Shown here: one piece after another, positions 35,465-44,083 of the stretch
Position numbering within the stretch: the stretch's first letter is position 1
Layout: every line of letters begins with the position of its first letter
Origin: Pseudomonas xantholysinigenes
GTDB taxonomy: Bacteria; Pseudomonadota; Gammaproteobacteria; Pseudomonadales; Pseudomonadaceae
DNA: 64,000 bases
Reading direction: 5' to 3'
Assembly: GCF_014268885.2 (NCBI RefSeq)
Contig: NZ_CP077095.1
Span: 1,431,501 to 1,495,500 of the forward strand
Notes under the pieces: model-generated
What the model was told of the DNA's origin: nothing
Databases searched by the model: none
The model's input: only the letters and a program-made list of their open reading frames with translations
Program-made: the position numbers and the translations under genes

Positions 35465-36283
35465 ATGCACAACCGAATGATGATCACCGGAGCCGGTTCC
35501 GGCCTGGGCCGCGAGATCGCCCTGCGCTGGGCGCGCGATGGTTGGCGACTGGCCTTGGCGGACGTCAACGAGAGCGGTTTGCGGGAAACCCTGGCGCTGG
35601 TGCGCCAGGCCGGTGGCGATGGCTTCACCCAGCGCTGCGACGTGCGCGACTACAGCCAGCTCACCGCCCTGGCCCAGGCCTGCGAAGAGAAGTTCGGCGG
35701 CATCGACGTGATCGTCAACAACGCCGGGGTCGCCTCGGGCGGTTTTTTCGCCGAGCTGTCGCTGGAGGATTGGGACTGGCAGATCGCGGTCAACCTGATG
35801 GGCGTGGTCAAAGGCTGCAAGGCGTTTTTGCCGCAGCTCGAGCGCAGCCGCGGGCGGATCATCAACATCGCGTCGATGGCGGCCTTGATGCAGGGCCCGG
35901 GGATGAGCAACTACAACGTCGCCAAGGCCGGCGTGCTGGCGCTGTCCGAGAGCCTGCTGGTGGAGTTGCGCCAGGTCGAGGTGGCGGTGCATGTGGTCTG
36001 CCCGTCGTTCTTCCAGACCAACCTGCTCGAATCTTTCCGCGGCCCGAACCCGGCGATGAAGGCCCAGGTTGGCAAGTTGCTGGAAGGCTCGCCGATCAGT
36101 GCCGCCGATATCGCCGAGCATATCCATGCCAAGGTCGCGGCGGGGGAGTTCCTCATCCTGCCCCACGAAGCCGGACGCCAGGCCTGGCAGCTCAAGTGCC
36201 AAGCGCCGCAGCGACTGTACGACGAGATGGCGGACATGGCGGTGAAGATGCGTGCCAAACAACGCCGAAGCAATAGCTGCTAG
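35465..36283 (+). CDS. Short-chain dehydrogenase/reductase
   Basis: The ATG at 35465 (MHNRMMITGAGSGLGREIAL) puts the Rossmann TGAGSGLG near the N-terminus as expected; a TTG two codons earlier is less likely. The 272-aa product has NNAG (VNNAGVASG), catalytic Ser in INIASMAAL, and YNVAKAG with Tyr and Lys, so it should be active. The Asp in LADVNESGL suggests NAD preference. The C-terminus is basic (MRAKQRRSNSC). Substrate unknown. It stands alone before rsmI. Confidence 0.9.
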   Translation: MHNRMMITGAGSGLGREIALRWARDGWRLALADVNESGLRETLALVRQAGGDGFTQRCDVRDYSQLTALAQACEEKFGGIDVIVNNAGVASGGFFAELSLEDWDWQIAVNLMGVVKGCKAFLPQLERSRGRIINIASMAALMQGPGMSNYNVAKAGVLALSESLLVELRQVEVAVHVVCPSFFQTNLLESFRGPNPAMKAQVGKLLEGSPISAADIAEHIHAKVAAGEFLILPHEAGRQAWQLKCQAPQRLYDEMADMAVKMRAKQRRSNSC

Positions 36284-36405
36284 GCGCTGTCTGTAGGGCT
36301 TTTTACCTGGCTCGGTAGGACTGGTCTATTTGTCGCGCGAACGATTGAGTAGGTGAAAGATCCCGGTGCAGTCTCCGGTTTTCCCTTGAGCAGGAGGACT
36401 GGAAC

Positions 36406-36594
36406 ATGCTGGTAATCGGACGTGAAGTAGGCGAGGTAATCGTCATTGCCGACAACATCAGGATCCAGGTGATGGGCATCGAGCGCAGCGGCCAGGTGCG
36501 CTTCGGCATCATGGCCCCGCGCGAGGTGGAAGTGCACCGGGTCGAGGTGTACAAGCGCATCAAGGAGCAGGCGCAGGACAAGGCACAGGCCTGA
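36406..36594 (+). CDS. rsmI: CsrA/RsmA-family RNA-binding regulator, RsmI type
   Basis: A 62-aa CsrA-fold protein: MLVIGREVGEVIVIADNIRI, then VRFGIMAPREVEVHRVEVY. It keeps the RNA-contact Arg in VHR and the hydrophobic core. It differs from RsmA/RsmE at the start (MLVIGR rather than MLILTR), as in the RsmI paralogue of P. putida and P. fluorescens. CsrA proteins bind GGA in loops and repress or activate translation downstream of GacS/GacA. The leader just before the ATG reads GCAGGAGGACTGGAAC, which contains overlapping GGA motifs at the ribosome site, so self-regulation is possible. Confidence 0.87.
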   Translation: MLVIGREVGEVIVIADNIRIQVMGIERSGQVRFGIMAPREVEVHRVEVYKRIKEQAQDKAQA

Positions 36595-36601
36595 GTCCTG
36601 G

Positions 36602-36829
36602 TCAGTCGAGCAGTTCCCGCGGCACGTCGTGTTTGGCCAGCAGCTGGCACTGCTGGCTGTCCATGTCGAACAGGATGAACGCCTGCCCCTTGGCCAGCGC
36701 CTGGCGTACCCGCAGTACACGGGTTTCCAGCGGTGTGTCGTCGCCGTTGTCGGTGCCGTCACGGGTGACGAAGTCCTCGATCAGGCGGGTCAGGGTGTCG
36801 GCTTCGAGTTGGTCGTGGGGGATCAGCAT
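36602..36829 (-). CDS. yheU: YheU-family (UPF0270) protein
   Basis: A 75-aa protein beginning MLIPHDQLEADTLTRLIEDF, then VTRDGTDNGD, matching the UPF0270/YheU family signature (MLIP...L-x-x-LIE-x-FV-x-REGTDYG). It is small, soluble and acidic at the N-terminal half. No biochemical role is established. It converges with rsmI across only seven bases and lies 55 bases downstream-facing from the M42 peptidase gene end. Confidence 0.88.
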   Translation of the reverse strand: MLIPHDQLEADTLTRLIEDFVTRDGTDNGDDTPLETRVLRVRQALAKGQAFILFDMDSQQCQLLAKHDVPRELLD

Positions 36830-36884
36830 GGGCAGGGCATCGGTGTGTTCATGAGTGCCTGCATGCTACGCGATTCCTCGGCCT

Positions 36885-38069
36885 TCAGCTCTTGTTTCCT
36901 ATCAGGCTGTCCACCGCCGGCACCCGGGTGTCGCTCTCCATCTGCGCGTCGTGCTCCAGCTGGTGGCTGAAGCGTTCGAGCGAGGCATTGGCCGGTTGCG
37001 AGTCGCTGGAGAACACCGGCGGGCTCAGCAGGTAGGCCGAGAGCAGGCGGCTGAGCGCAGCGAGGCTGTCGATATGGGTGCGTTCGTAACCATGGGTGGC
37101 GTCGCAGCCGAAGGCCACCAGCGCGGTGCGGATGTCGTGCCCGGCGGTCACTGCCGAGTGGGCGTCGCTAAAGTAGTAACGGAACAGGTCGCGACGTACC
37201 GGTAGATCGTGGTCGCCGGCCAGCTTCAGCAGGTGCCGCGACAGGTGGTAGTCGTAGGGCCCGGAGGAGTCTTGCATGGCCACGCTCACCGCGTGCTCGC
37301 TGGACGCTTGCCCCGGCGCCACCGGGGCGATATCGATGCCGACGAACTCGCTGACATCCCAGGGCAGGGCGGCCGCGGCGCCCGAGCCGGTTTCCTCGGT
37401 GATGGTGAACAGCGGGTGACAGTCGATCAGCGGCTGCTGGCCGCTGTCCACCACGGCCTTGAGCGCCGCCAGCAGCGCCGCTACGCCAGCCTTGTCGTCC
37501 AGGTGGCGAGCACTGATATGGCCGCTTTCGGTGAACTCGGGCAGCGGGTCGAAGGCGACGAAGTCACCGATGGCGATGCCCAAGGCCTCACAGTCGGCGC
37601 GAGTGGCGCAGTAGGCATCCAGGCGTACCTCCACGTGCTCCCAGCTGACCGGCATCTGGTCGATGGCGGTGTTGAACGCGTGCCCGCTGGCCATCAGCGG
37701 CAGCACGCTGCCACGGTACACGCCGGTGTCGGTGAACACGCTGACCCGGCTGCCCTCGGCGAAGCGGCTCGACCAGCAGCCCACTGCCGCCAGCGCCAGG
37801 CGGCCGTTGTCCTGCAGTTGCCGCACGCTGGCACCGATGGTGTCCAGGTGCGCCGACACGGCGCGGTCGGGTGAGTTCTGCCGGCCCTTGAGGGTGGCGC
37901 GGATGGTGCCGCGCCGGGTCAGTTCGAAGGGAATGCCCAGTTCGTCCAGGCGCTCGGCCACATAGCGCACGATGGTGTCGGTGAAACCGGTGGGGCTGGG
38001 GATGGCGAGCATTTCCAGCAGGACCTGTTTGAGATAGTCGAGGTCGGGTTCGGGGTGTCGTGCTGTCAT
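36885..38069 (-). CDS. M42-type peptidase of the NAGGN osmoprotectant cluster
   Basis: The start at 38069 (MTARHPEPDLDYLKQ) has GAGGA six bases upstream. The 394-aa protein has metallopeptidase motifs: VSAHLDTIGA (His/Asp ligands), ARHLDDKAGVAALLAAL (bridging Asp), TITEETGSGAA (catalytic Glu pair), GIDIAPVAPG and a C-terminal ATHGYERTH His. It matches the third member of the conserved trio found with N-acetylglutaminylglutamine amide synthesis; it may degrade the osmolyte after stress, which is inference. It follows the ligase gene across a 109-base gap that contains a strong hairpin. Confidence 0.88.
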   Translation of the reverse strand: MTARHPEPDLDYLKQVLLEMLAIPSPTGFTDTIVRYVAERLDELGIPFELTRRGTIRATLKGRQNSPDRAVSAHLDTIGASVRQLQDNGRLALAAVGCWSSRFAEGSRVSVFTDTGVYRGSVLPLMASGHAFNTAIDQMPVSWEHVEVRLDAYCATRADCEALGIAIGDFVAFDPLPEFTESGHISARHLDDKAGVAALLAALKAVVDSGQQPLIDCHPLFTITEETGSGAAAALPWDVSEFVGIDIAPVAPGQASSEHAVSVAMQDSSGPYDYHLSRHLLKLAGDHDLPVRRDLFRYYFSDAHSAVTAGHDIRTALVAFGCDATHGYERTHIDSLAALSRLLSAYLLSPPVFSSDSQPANASLERFSHQLEHDAQMESDTRVPAVDSLIGNKS

Positions 38070-38090
38070 GGGGGTCCTCTTTTTCCTCTG

Positions 38091-38171
38091 CCGGCCCCTT
38101 CGCGGGACAAGCCCGCTCCTACAGGGGATGCGATTTCTTGTAGGAGTGGGCTTGTCCCGCGAAGGGGCCGG
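38091..38171. repeat. REP-type hairpin inside the NAGGN operon
   Basis: CCGGCCCCTTCGCGGGACAA at 38091 begins a 33-base arm that pairs with 38139-38171 with one G-T mismatch. It lies between the ligase stop and the M42 start, both read leftwards, so the hairpin is in the transcript. Confidence 0.85.
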
Positions 38172-38178
38172 TACTGTG

Positions 38179-39924
38179 TTACGCCAAAGCCCGGCTATGC
38201 GGAAACAGCAAGTCGACAAACCGCTCGGCGGTGGGTTGCGGTTCATGGTTGGCCAGTCCGGCCCGCTCGTTGGCCTCGATGATCACGTAGTCCGGGTGCT
38301 CGGCATCGCGGACCATGAAGTCCAGGCCCACCACCGGGATTTCCAGGGCACGGGCGGCGCGCACGGCGGCATCGGCGAGCACCGGGTGCAGGCGCTCGGT
38401 GACGTCTTCCAGGGTGCCGCCGGTGTGCAGGTTGGCGGTACGGCGCACCGCCAGTCGTTGCCCGGCCAGGAGGATGTCGTCGTAGCCCAGGCCGGCCGCC
38501 TTGAGCGTGCGTTCGGTCTCGTCGTCCAGCGGGATGCGACTTTCGCCGCCGGTGGCGGCCTGGCGACGACGGCTCTGCGCCTCGATCAACCTGCGGATGC
38601 TGTGCTTGCCATCGCCAATGACTTGCGCCGGATGGCGGATCGCCGCTGCCACCACTTCGTAGCCGATCACCACGATGCGCAGGTCGCTGCCGGCATGGTA
38701 GCTCTCCAGCAGCACGCGGCTGTCGACGCGTCGGGCCTGCTCCACGGCATGGCTGACCTCGTCGAGGGTGGTCAGGTTGACCGCCACCCCCTGGCCCTGT
38801 TCACCATCCACCGGCTTGACCACCAGGGCGCCATGCTCGTCGAGGAACGCTTGGTTGTCGTCGACGTCGCCCGCCAACTGCTGCGCCGGCACCTGCAACC
38901 CGGCGTTGTGCAGGGTGTGGCGGGTCAGGCGTTTGTCCTGGCAGAGGGTCATGGTCACGGCGCTGGTCAGGTCGCTCAGCGACTCGCGGCAGCGGATGCG
39001 CCGCCCGCCGAGGCTGAGGGTGAACAGGCCGCCGGCGGCATCGTCGACCTGTACTTCGATGCCACGGCGCAATGCCTCGTCGACGATGATCCGGGCGTAG
39101 GGGTTGAGGGTCGCCTCGGGGCCGGGGCCGAGGAACAGTTGCTGGTTGATGCCGTTCTTACGCTTGATCGCGAAGGTCGGCAGGTTGCGAAAGCCCAGCT
39201 TCTGGTACAGGCGCTTGGCCTGGTGGTTGTCGTGCAGCACAGACAGGTCCAAGCAGCTCAGGCCACGGCTCATGAAATGCTCGATCAGGTGGCGCACCAG
39301 CACCTCGCCGACGCCTGGGCGGGTGCAGTGCGGGTCCACCGCCAGGCACCACAGGCTGCTGCCGTGTTCAGGGTCGTCGAAGGCCTTGCTGTGGTCCAGG
39401 CCCATGACGCTGCCGATGACCGTGTTGCTGTCTTCGTCCTCGGCCAGCCAGTACACCGGGCCTCCCAGGCGGCGTGGGGTGAGGCGCTCGACATCGATCG
39501 GCAGCATGCCGCGGGCCTGGTACAAGGTATTGATGGCCTGCCAGTCCGCCGCGCTCTGTGCCCGGCGGATGCGAAAACCACGGAATACCCGCTGCGCTGG
39601 GCGGTAGTCGGTGAACCACAGGCGCAGGGTGTCCGACGGGTCGAGGAACAGCTGTTGCGGTGCCTGGGCCAGCACCTGCTGCGGGGCGGCGACGTACAGG
39701 GCGATGTCGCGTTCGCCACCGCGCTCCGCGAGCAGGTCTTCGGCCAGGGTCAGCGGGTCGGCGTAGGTATGCCCGATCAGTAGCCGGCCCCAGCCGCAAT
39801 GCAGCGCCCGAGGCCGGTCGTGGGGTTCGCTGCCGTCGCCGGCCAGGCGCGCCTGCAGGCGCTCGTAGGACGGCGCCTGGCCGCGCAGCAGGCGCTGACC
39901 GTAGGCGATCTCGTGGGCTTTCAT
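38179..39924 (-). CDS. ngg: N-acetylglutaminylglutamine synthetase (GNAT plus ATP-grasp)
   Basis: A 581-aa two-domain enzyme. The N-terminal half contains a GNAT acetyltransferase region: RRAQSAADWQAINTLYQ, LAVDPHCTRPGVGEVLVRHLI and HDNHQAKRLYQKLGFR. The C-terminal half (from ~290) is a cyanophycin-synthetase-like ATP-grasp: ALVVKPVDGEQGQGV, VLLESYHAGSDLRIVVIG and VVGLDFMVRD...VIIEANERAGL. It joins and acetylates two glutamines to make the precursor of N-acetylglutaminylglutamine amide. It starts three bases after the amidotransferase stop, in the osmotically induced trio known from Pseudomonas and Sinorhizobium. Confidence 0.92.
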   Translation of the reverse strand: MKAHEIAYGQRLLRGQAPSYERLQARLAGDGSEPHDRPRALHCGWGRLLIGHTYADPLTLAEDLLAERGGERDIALYVAAPQQVLAQAPQQLFLDPSDTLRLWFTDYRPAQRVFRGFRIRRAQSAADWQAINTLYQARGMLPIDVERLTPRRLGGPVYWLAEDEDSNTVIGSVMGLDHSKAFDDPEHGSSLWCLAVDPHCTRPGVGEVLVRHLIEHFMSRGLSCLDLSVLHDNHQAKRLYQKLGFRNLPTFAIKRKNGINQQLFLGPGPEATLNPYARIIVDEALRRGIEVQVDDAAGGLFTLSLGGRRIRCRESLSDLTSAVTMTLCQDKRLTRHTLHNAGLQVPAQQLAGDVDDNQAFLDEHGALVVKPVDGEQGQGVAVNLTTLDEVSHAVEQARRVDSRVLLESYHAGSDLRIVVIGYEVVAAAIRHPAQVIGDGKHSIRRLIEAQSRRRQAATGGESRIPLDDETERTLKAAGLGYDDILLAGQRLAVRRTANLHTGGTLEDVTERLHPVLADAAVRAARALEIPVVGLDFMVRDAEHPDYVIIEANERAGLANHEPQPTAERFVDLLFPHSRALA

Positions 39925-39927
39925 CGG

Positions 39928-41715
39928 TCAGATTCCTTGTTCGCTGAGCCACAGGTTCAGGGCAGCCAGCTGCCACAGCTTGGAGCCGCGCAGCGGGGTG
40001 AGCTGGCCATGGGGGTTGCTCAGCAGGCGGTCGAGCATCGCTGGGTTGAACAGGCCACGGTCCTGGCTCGGGTCGGTCAGCAGCTCGCGCACCCAGTCCA
40101 GGGTGGCGCCTTGCAGGTGCTTGAGGCCAGGCACCGGGAAGTAGCCTTTCTTGCGGTCGATCACCGCATGGGGAATGACCCGTCGCGCCGCCTGCTTGAG
40201 CACCTGTTTGCCGCCGTCGGGCAGCTTGAAGCGCGCTGGGATGCGCGCCGACAGCTCGACCAGGCGATAGTCCAGGAACGGCGTGCGCGCCTCCAGGCCC
40301 CAGGCCATGGTCATGTTGTCCACCCGTTTGACCGGGTCGTCCACCAGCATCACCGTGCTGTCCAGGCGCAGGGCCTTGTCCACCGCGTCCGGCGCGCCGG
40401 GGTTGGCGAAATGCTCGCGGACGAAGTCGCCGGCCGCGTCGTTGTCCAGGCGCCACGGCGCCTGCACGGTATCGCGGTATTCGGCGTGGCTGCGGTCGAA
40501 GAACGCCTCGCGATAGGCAGCGAAGGCATCCTCGGCGCCGTTCACCTGCGGGTACCAGTGGTAGCCAGCGAACAGCTCATCAGCACCCTGGCCGCTCTGC
40601 ACACCTTTGCAATGCTTGGCCACCTCCCGCGAGAGCAGGTAGAAGGCGATGCAGTCATGGCTGACCATCGGCTCGCTCATGGCGCGGAAGGCAGCTGGCA
40701 GTTGCTCGATGATCTCGTGCTCGGCGATGCGCAGCTTGTGGTGGCGGGTGTGGTAATGGCTGGCGATCAGGTCGGAGTACTGGAACTCGTCGCCGCGCTC
40801 GCCGCCGGCGTCCTCGAAGCCGATGGAGAAGGTCGACAGGTCGTCCACGCCGGCCTCGCGCAGCAGGCCGACCAGCAGGCTGGAGTCGACGCCGCCGGAG
40901 AGCAGCACGCCAACATCCACCGCTGCGCGCTGGCGAATCGCCACGGCGTCGCGGGTGGCGTCGAGCACGCGGCTGGTCCAGCCTTCCAGGTCGAGTTCGC
41001 GCTCGTCCGGGTTCGGGCCGTAGTGCAGTTGCCACCAGGTCTGGCGCTCGACCTCGCCATGGCGGTCGATGCGCATCCAGGTGCCGGGCTCGAGCTTCTG
41101 CACGTTGGCCAGCAGGGTGCGTGGCGCCGGCACCACGGCATGGAAGTTGAGGTAGTGGTTGAGCGCCACCGGGTCGATCATCGGGTCGATGTCGCCGCCC
41201 TTGAGCAAGGCTGGCAGGGTCGAGGCGAAGCGCAGGCGCTCGCCGTTGCGCGACAGATACAAGGGCTTCACGCCGAGGCGGTCGCGGGCCAGGAACAGGC
41301 GCTGGGCATCGCGCTCCCAGATCGCCAGGGCGAACATGCCGTTGAGTTTGGGCAGCAGCGCCGCGCCCCAGGCGTGGTAGCCCTTGAGCAGCACCTCGGT
41401 GTCGCCGTCGGACCAGAAGCTGTAGCCCAGGGTCTGCAGTTCTTCGCGCAGTTCGGGGAAGTTGTAGATGGCGCCATTGAAGGCCAGCGACAGGCCCAGG
41501 GTGCTGTCGACCATGGGCTGGGCCGAGCCGTCGGACAGGTCCATGATCTTCAGCCGGCGGTGGCCGAGGGCGATCGGGCCCTGGCTATGGAAGCCCCAGG
41601 CGTCGGGGCCGCGGGGCGCCAGGTGGTGGGTGATGCGCTCCACCGCGGCGAGGTCCGCCGGGCGAGGGGCTTGGTCGATGGGGGTGAAACGTAACTCTCC
41701 TGCTAATCCGCACAT
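39928..41715 (-). CDS. asnO: N-acetylglutaminylglutamine amidotransferase (asparagine-synthetase-like)
   Basis: A 595-aa class II amidotransferase beginning MCGLAGEL with catalytic Cys2 after Met removal. AAGGACTT precedes the ATG. The N-terminal glutaminase has RGPDAWG and SLAFNGAIYNFPELR. The synthetase half has the pyrophosphate loop LLSGGVDSSLLVGL, plus GQGADELFAGYHWY and EARTPFLDYRLVEL. It amidates the C-terminus of N-acetylglutaminylglutamine to finish NAGGN, a compatible solute. First gene of the trio. Confidence 0.92.
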   Translation of the reverse strand: MCGLAGELRFTPIDQAPRPADLAAVERITHHLAPRGPDAWGFHSQGPIALGHRRLKIMDLSDGSAQPMVDSTLGLSLAFNGAIYNFPELREELQTLGYSFWSDGDTEVLLKGYHAWGAALLPKLNGMFALAIWERDAQRLFLARDRLGVKPLYLSRNGERLRFASTLPALLKGGDIDPMIDPVALNHYLNFHAVVPAPRTLLANVQKLEPGTWMRIDRHGEVERQTWWQLHYGPNPDERELDLEGWTSRVLDATRDAVAIRQRAAVDVGVLLSGGVDSSLLVGLLREAGVDDLSTFSIGFEDAGGERGDEFQYSDLIASHYHTRHHKLRIAEHEIIEQLPAAFRAMSEPMVSHDCIAFYLLSREVAKHCKGVQSGQGADELFAGYHWYPQVNGAEDAFAAYREAFFDRSHAEYRDTVQAPWRLDNDAAGDFVREHFANPGAPDAVDKALRLDSTVMLVDDPVKRVDNMTMAWGLEARTPFLDYRLVELSARIPARFKLPDGGKQVLKQAARRVIPHAVIDRKKGYFPVPGLKHLQGATLDWVRELLTDPSQDRGLFNPAMLDRLLSNPHGQLTPLRGSKLWQLAALNLWLSEQGI

Positions 41716-41745
41716 AAGTCCTTACCGGTTTTGCCGTTGGGGAAG

Positions 41746-41814
41746 GTGCCCAAAATGGGGGCACTTAGGTAGGGACCGGAGCAGGTTGTGAGAGTTTTAG
41801 ATCAATCTGTTATA
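41746..41814 (-). promoter_or_regulatory. Probable control region of the NAGGN operon
   Basis: On the minus strand TATAAC (41814-41809) is a possible -10 without a good -35, which would suit a stress sigma factor. An inverted repeat GTGCCC-N7-GGGCAC lies at 41746-41764, inside the predicted leader, about 30 bases before the asnO start. Both points are inference from sequence only. Confidence 0.35.
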
Positions 41815-41846
41815 TGTGTTGTCGGGGACTGGGACCGCTGTGCGGT

Positions 41847-41913
41847 CCTTTCGCGGCACAAGGCCGCTCAGGGGAACGCGCATCTCTCTGGAGCGGCCTT
41901 GTGCCGCGAAAGG
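41847..41913. repeat. REP-type hairpin, GGCACAAGGCC variety
   Basis: CCTTTCGCGGCACAAGGCCG and its complement flank a short centre, between the mnmC end and the asnO upstream region. The left half lacks the usual CTACAG end. Confidence 0.8.
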
Positions 41914-41939
41914 GCCGCAAAGCGACCCCGGCGATCCGG

Positions 41940-43910
41940 CTATTTACCGCGAATCAACCGGCGCAATGCGAACCTGTTCGGGTGGCAGGCCTCGGCCACG
42001 GCTCTGGCCATTGGCAACGGCTCACCACTGACCCACGCCGCAATCAACTCCCCGGACAGCGGTGCAGTAATCAAACCGCGCGAACCATGCCCGCTGTTCA
42101 CATACAACCCCTCCAGCCACGGGCAGGCCGCATCCGGCACTTGTCGCGCATTCTTGGCTAGCATGGCGTAGGCCTGGTTGAACGCCTCGACATCGGCCAC
42201 CGGCCCGACGATCGGCAGGTAGTCCGGGCTGGTGCAACGGAACGCCGCCCGGCCCTGCAATTGCGCCGGATCCAGCTCGGCGGTGCGCAGGCGGGTGGCC
42301 AGGTCCGTGGAAATATCATCCAGCAGCGCCAGGTTGCCCTGGTGCTCGGCCACGCTCGGCGCCAGGTCCTCGTTGTGGAAGTCGAAGCTGGCGCCCAGGG
42401 TATGTTCATCGCCGCGAGGCGGCGCCACGTAGCCGTCGGCACAGACCACCGTGCGCAGTTCCCGGCTGGTCACGGTGGCCGGCAAGCGGGTGATCTGTCC
42501 GCGAATACGCTTGAGCGGCAGCCCGGCGCAGGCGGGGAAGTGACGCACATCGGCGGCCCCGGCCAGCACCACCAGCGGCGCGCTGGCCAGCAGGCGTTCG
42601 CCGTCCCAGGCCTGCCACAGGCCGTCGGCCTTGCGCAGCGCGATGACGTTGGCATGGCCGAGCAGGCGGATGCGCGGATGGTTGAGCTGGGCCTGGCACA
42701 GCGCCGGTGGGTGCACCCAGCCACCCTCGGGGTAGAACAGGCCGCCGCTGGCCAGCGCTACGCCTGCCACGGCCTCGGCCTGTTCGCGGTCGAGCTGGTG
42801 CAGCAGGCTGTGGTCGAAGGCGGCCGCCAGCTTGGCCTGGCGCTCGCCTTCCTTGTCGTCGAAGGCCAGTTGCAGTACGCCGCAGGCGTCCCAGTCCTGG
42901 CCGCGTTGCAGGTGTTCGAGCCAGCGACGGGTGTAGCCGAAGCCGGCGAGGATCATCTGCGACAGGGCGGTGCCATGGGCGGACAGCTTCAGATACAGCA
43001 CGCCCTGGGGGTTGCCCGAGGCCTCCTGGGCCGGCCCGTCGTGGCGCTCCAGCACGCTGACCTGCCAACCCCGGGCCGCCAGGCTGCGCGCCGTGGCGCT
43101 GCCCGCCAGGCCGGCACCGATCACCAGCGCCTCACGTGGCCCCGGCAAGGGCGCCGGGCGGGCGTACCAGGGCGCAGCGGGAGCGGCTGGCGCGCCGCTG
43201 TAGACGCCGTGCATCACTTCCCATTTCTTGCCGATACCGGGCACCTTCTTCATGGTGAAGCCGGCCTCGATCAGCGAGCGGCGCACCCAGCCGGTGGTGG
43301 TGAAGGTGCCTAGGGTGGTGCCGGGGTGCGACAGGCGCGCCAGCTGGGCGAACAGTTCCGGTGTCCACATGTCGGGGTTCTTCGCCGGGGCGAAGCCGTC
43401 GAGGAACCAGGCGTCGATGCGCGCGTCCAGTTGCGGCAGTTGCTCCAGCGCATCGCCGATCATCAGCGTGAGGGTGACGCGGCCGCCATCGAGGCTCAGT
43501 TGCTGAAAACCCGGATGGATCGCCAGGTACTGATCGAGCAGGGGCCGGGTGAAGGCCGCCAGTTCTGGCCACAGCTGCATGGCACGTTGCAGGTCGTCCC
43601 GGCTGAGGGGGTATTTCTCGACGCTGACGAAATGCAGGCGTGCCTCAGGGTGGGCCAGTTCGGCGAACAGCTGCCAGGCGCAGAAGAAGTTCATGCCGGT
43701 GCCGAAACCGGTTTCGCCGATCACCAGGCAAGCATGCGGCGCCAGGTCGGCGAAGCGCTGGCGCAGGTGGTTCTGCTCGATGAACACATGCAGCGTCTCG
43801 TCGATGCCTTCGTTGATGGCGAAGTAGACATCGTCGTACTGCCGGGAATGGGGGCGGCCCTGGTCGTCCCAGTCGATCTGGGCGTGCAGGGGGAGGGTGG
43901 TGTCGGACAT
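41940..43910 (-). CDS. mnmC: Bifunctional tRNA mnm5s2U modification enzyme MnmC
   Basis: The start MSDTTLPLHAQIDWDD at 43910 is used; an ATG at 43916 is in frame. The 656-aa protein fuses a SAM methyltransferase (residues ~1-240: VIGETGFGTGMNFFCAWQLF and WFLDGFAPAKNPDMWT) to an FAD-dependent oxidase (from ~260: ALVIGAGLAGSATARSLAARG, GVLYLKLSAHGT). It removes the carboxymethyl group from cmnm5s2U and then methylates the amine in tRNA wobble uridines. The gene is divergent from pap, with an unusual repeat hairpin between them. Confidence 0.93.
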   Translation of the reverse strand: MSDTTLPLHAQIDWDDQGRPHSRQYDDVYFAINEGIDETLHVFIEQNHLRQRFADLAPHACLVIGETGFGTGMNFFCAWQLFAELAHPEARLHFVSVEKYPLSRDDLQRAMQLWPELAAFTRPLLDQYLAIHPGFQQLSLDGGRVTLTLMIGDALEQLPQLDARIDAWFLDGFAPAKNPDMWTPELFAQLARLSHPGTTLGTFTTTGWVRRSLIEAGFTMKKVPGIGKKWEVMHGVYSGAPAAPAAPWYARPAPLPGPREALVIGAGLAGSATARSLAARGWQVSVLERHDGPAQEASGNPQGVLYLKLSAHGTALSQMILAGFGYTRRWLEHLQRGQDWDACGVLQLAFDDKEGERQAKLAAAFDHSLLHQLDREQAEAVAGVALASGGLFYPEGGWVHPPALCQAQLNHPRIRLLGHANVIALRKADGLWQAWDGERLLASAPLVVLAGAADVRHFPACAGLPLKRIRGQITRLPATVTSRELRTVVCADGYVAPPRGDEHTLGASFDFHNEDLAPSVAEHQGNLALLDDISTDLATRLRTAELDPAQLQGRAAFRCTSPDYLPIVGPVADVEAFNQAYAMLAKNARQVPDAACPWLEGLYVNSGHGSRGLITAPLSGELIAAWVSGEPLPMARAVAEACHPNRFALRRLIRGK

Positions 43911-43919
43911 GGTCATATT

Positions 43920-44056
43920 CAAGCCGCAGGTTGCAAGCTGCAAGCTTCAAGCTTCAAGCTTCAAGCTTCAAGCTGCAAGAAAAAAGCGAATAGTGGCACG
44001 ACCTGCTATTCCTTGCAGCTTGCAGCTTGAGGCTTGAGGCTTGAGGCTTGAGGCTT
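43920..44056. repeat. Expanded heptamer hairpin between mnmC and pap
   Basis: The left arm holds about four copies of a heptamer in CAAGCTTCAAGCTTCAAG phase. The right arm holds four copies of TTGAGGC. Copies pair with one G-U wobble per heptamer, around a core of the AAGCTGCAAG family and a central spacer. The arrays occupy about 43940-43980 and 44010-44056. Confidence 0.85.
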
Positions 44057-44083
44057 GCGGCAAATCCATTGAAGGAGCCCTCC

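Noticed and set aside
43920..44056. Possible CRISPR-like array from the repeated heptamers
   Set aside because: Units are 7 bp without spacers and the two arms are complementary; there are no cas genes.
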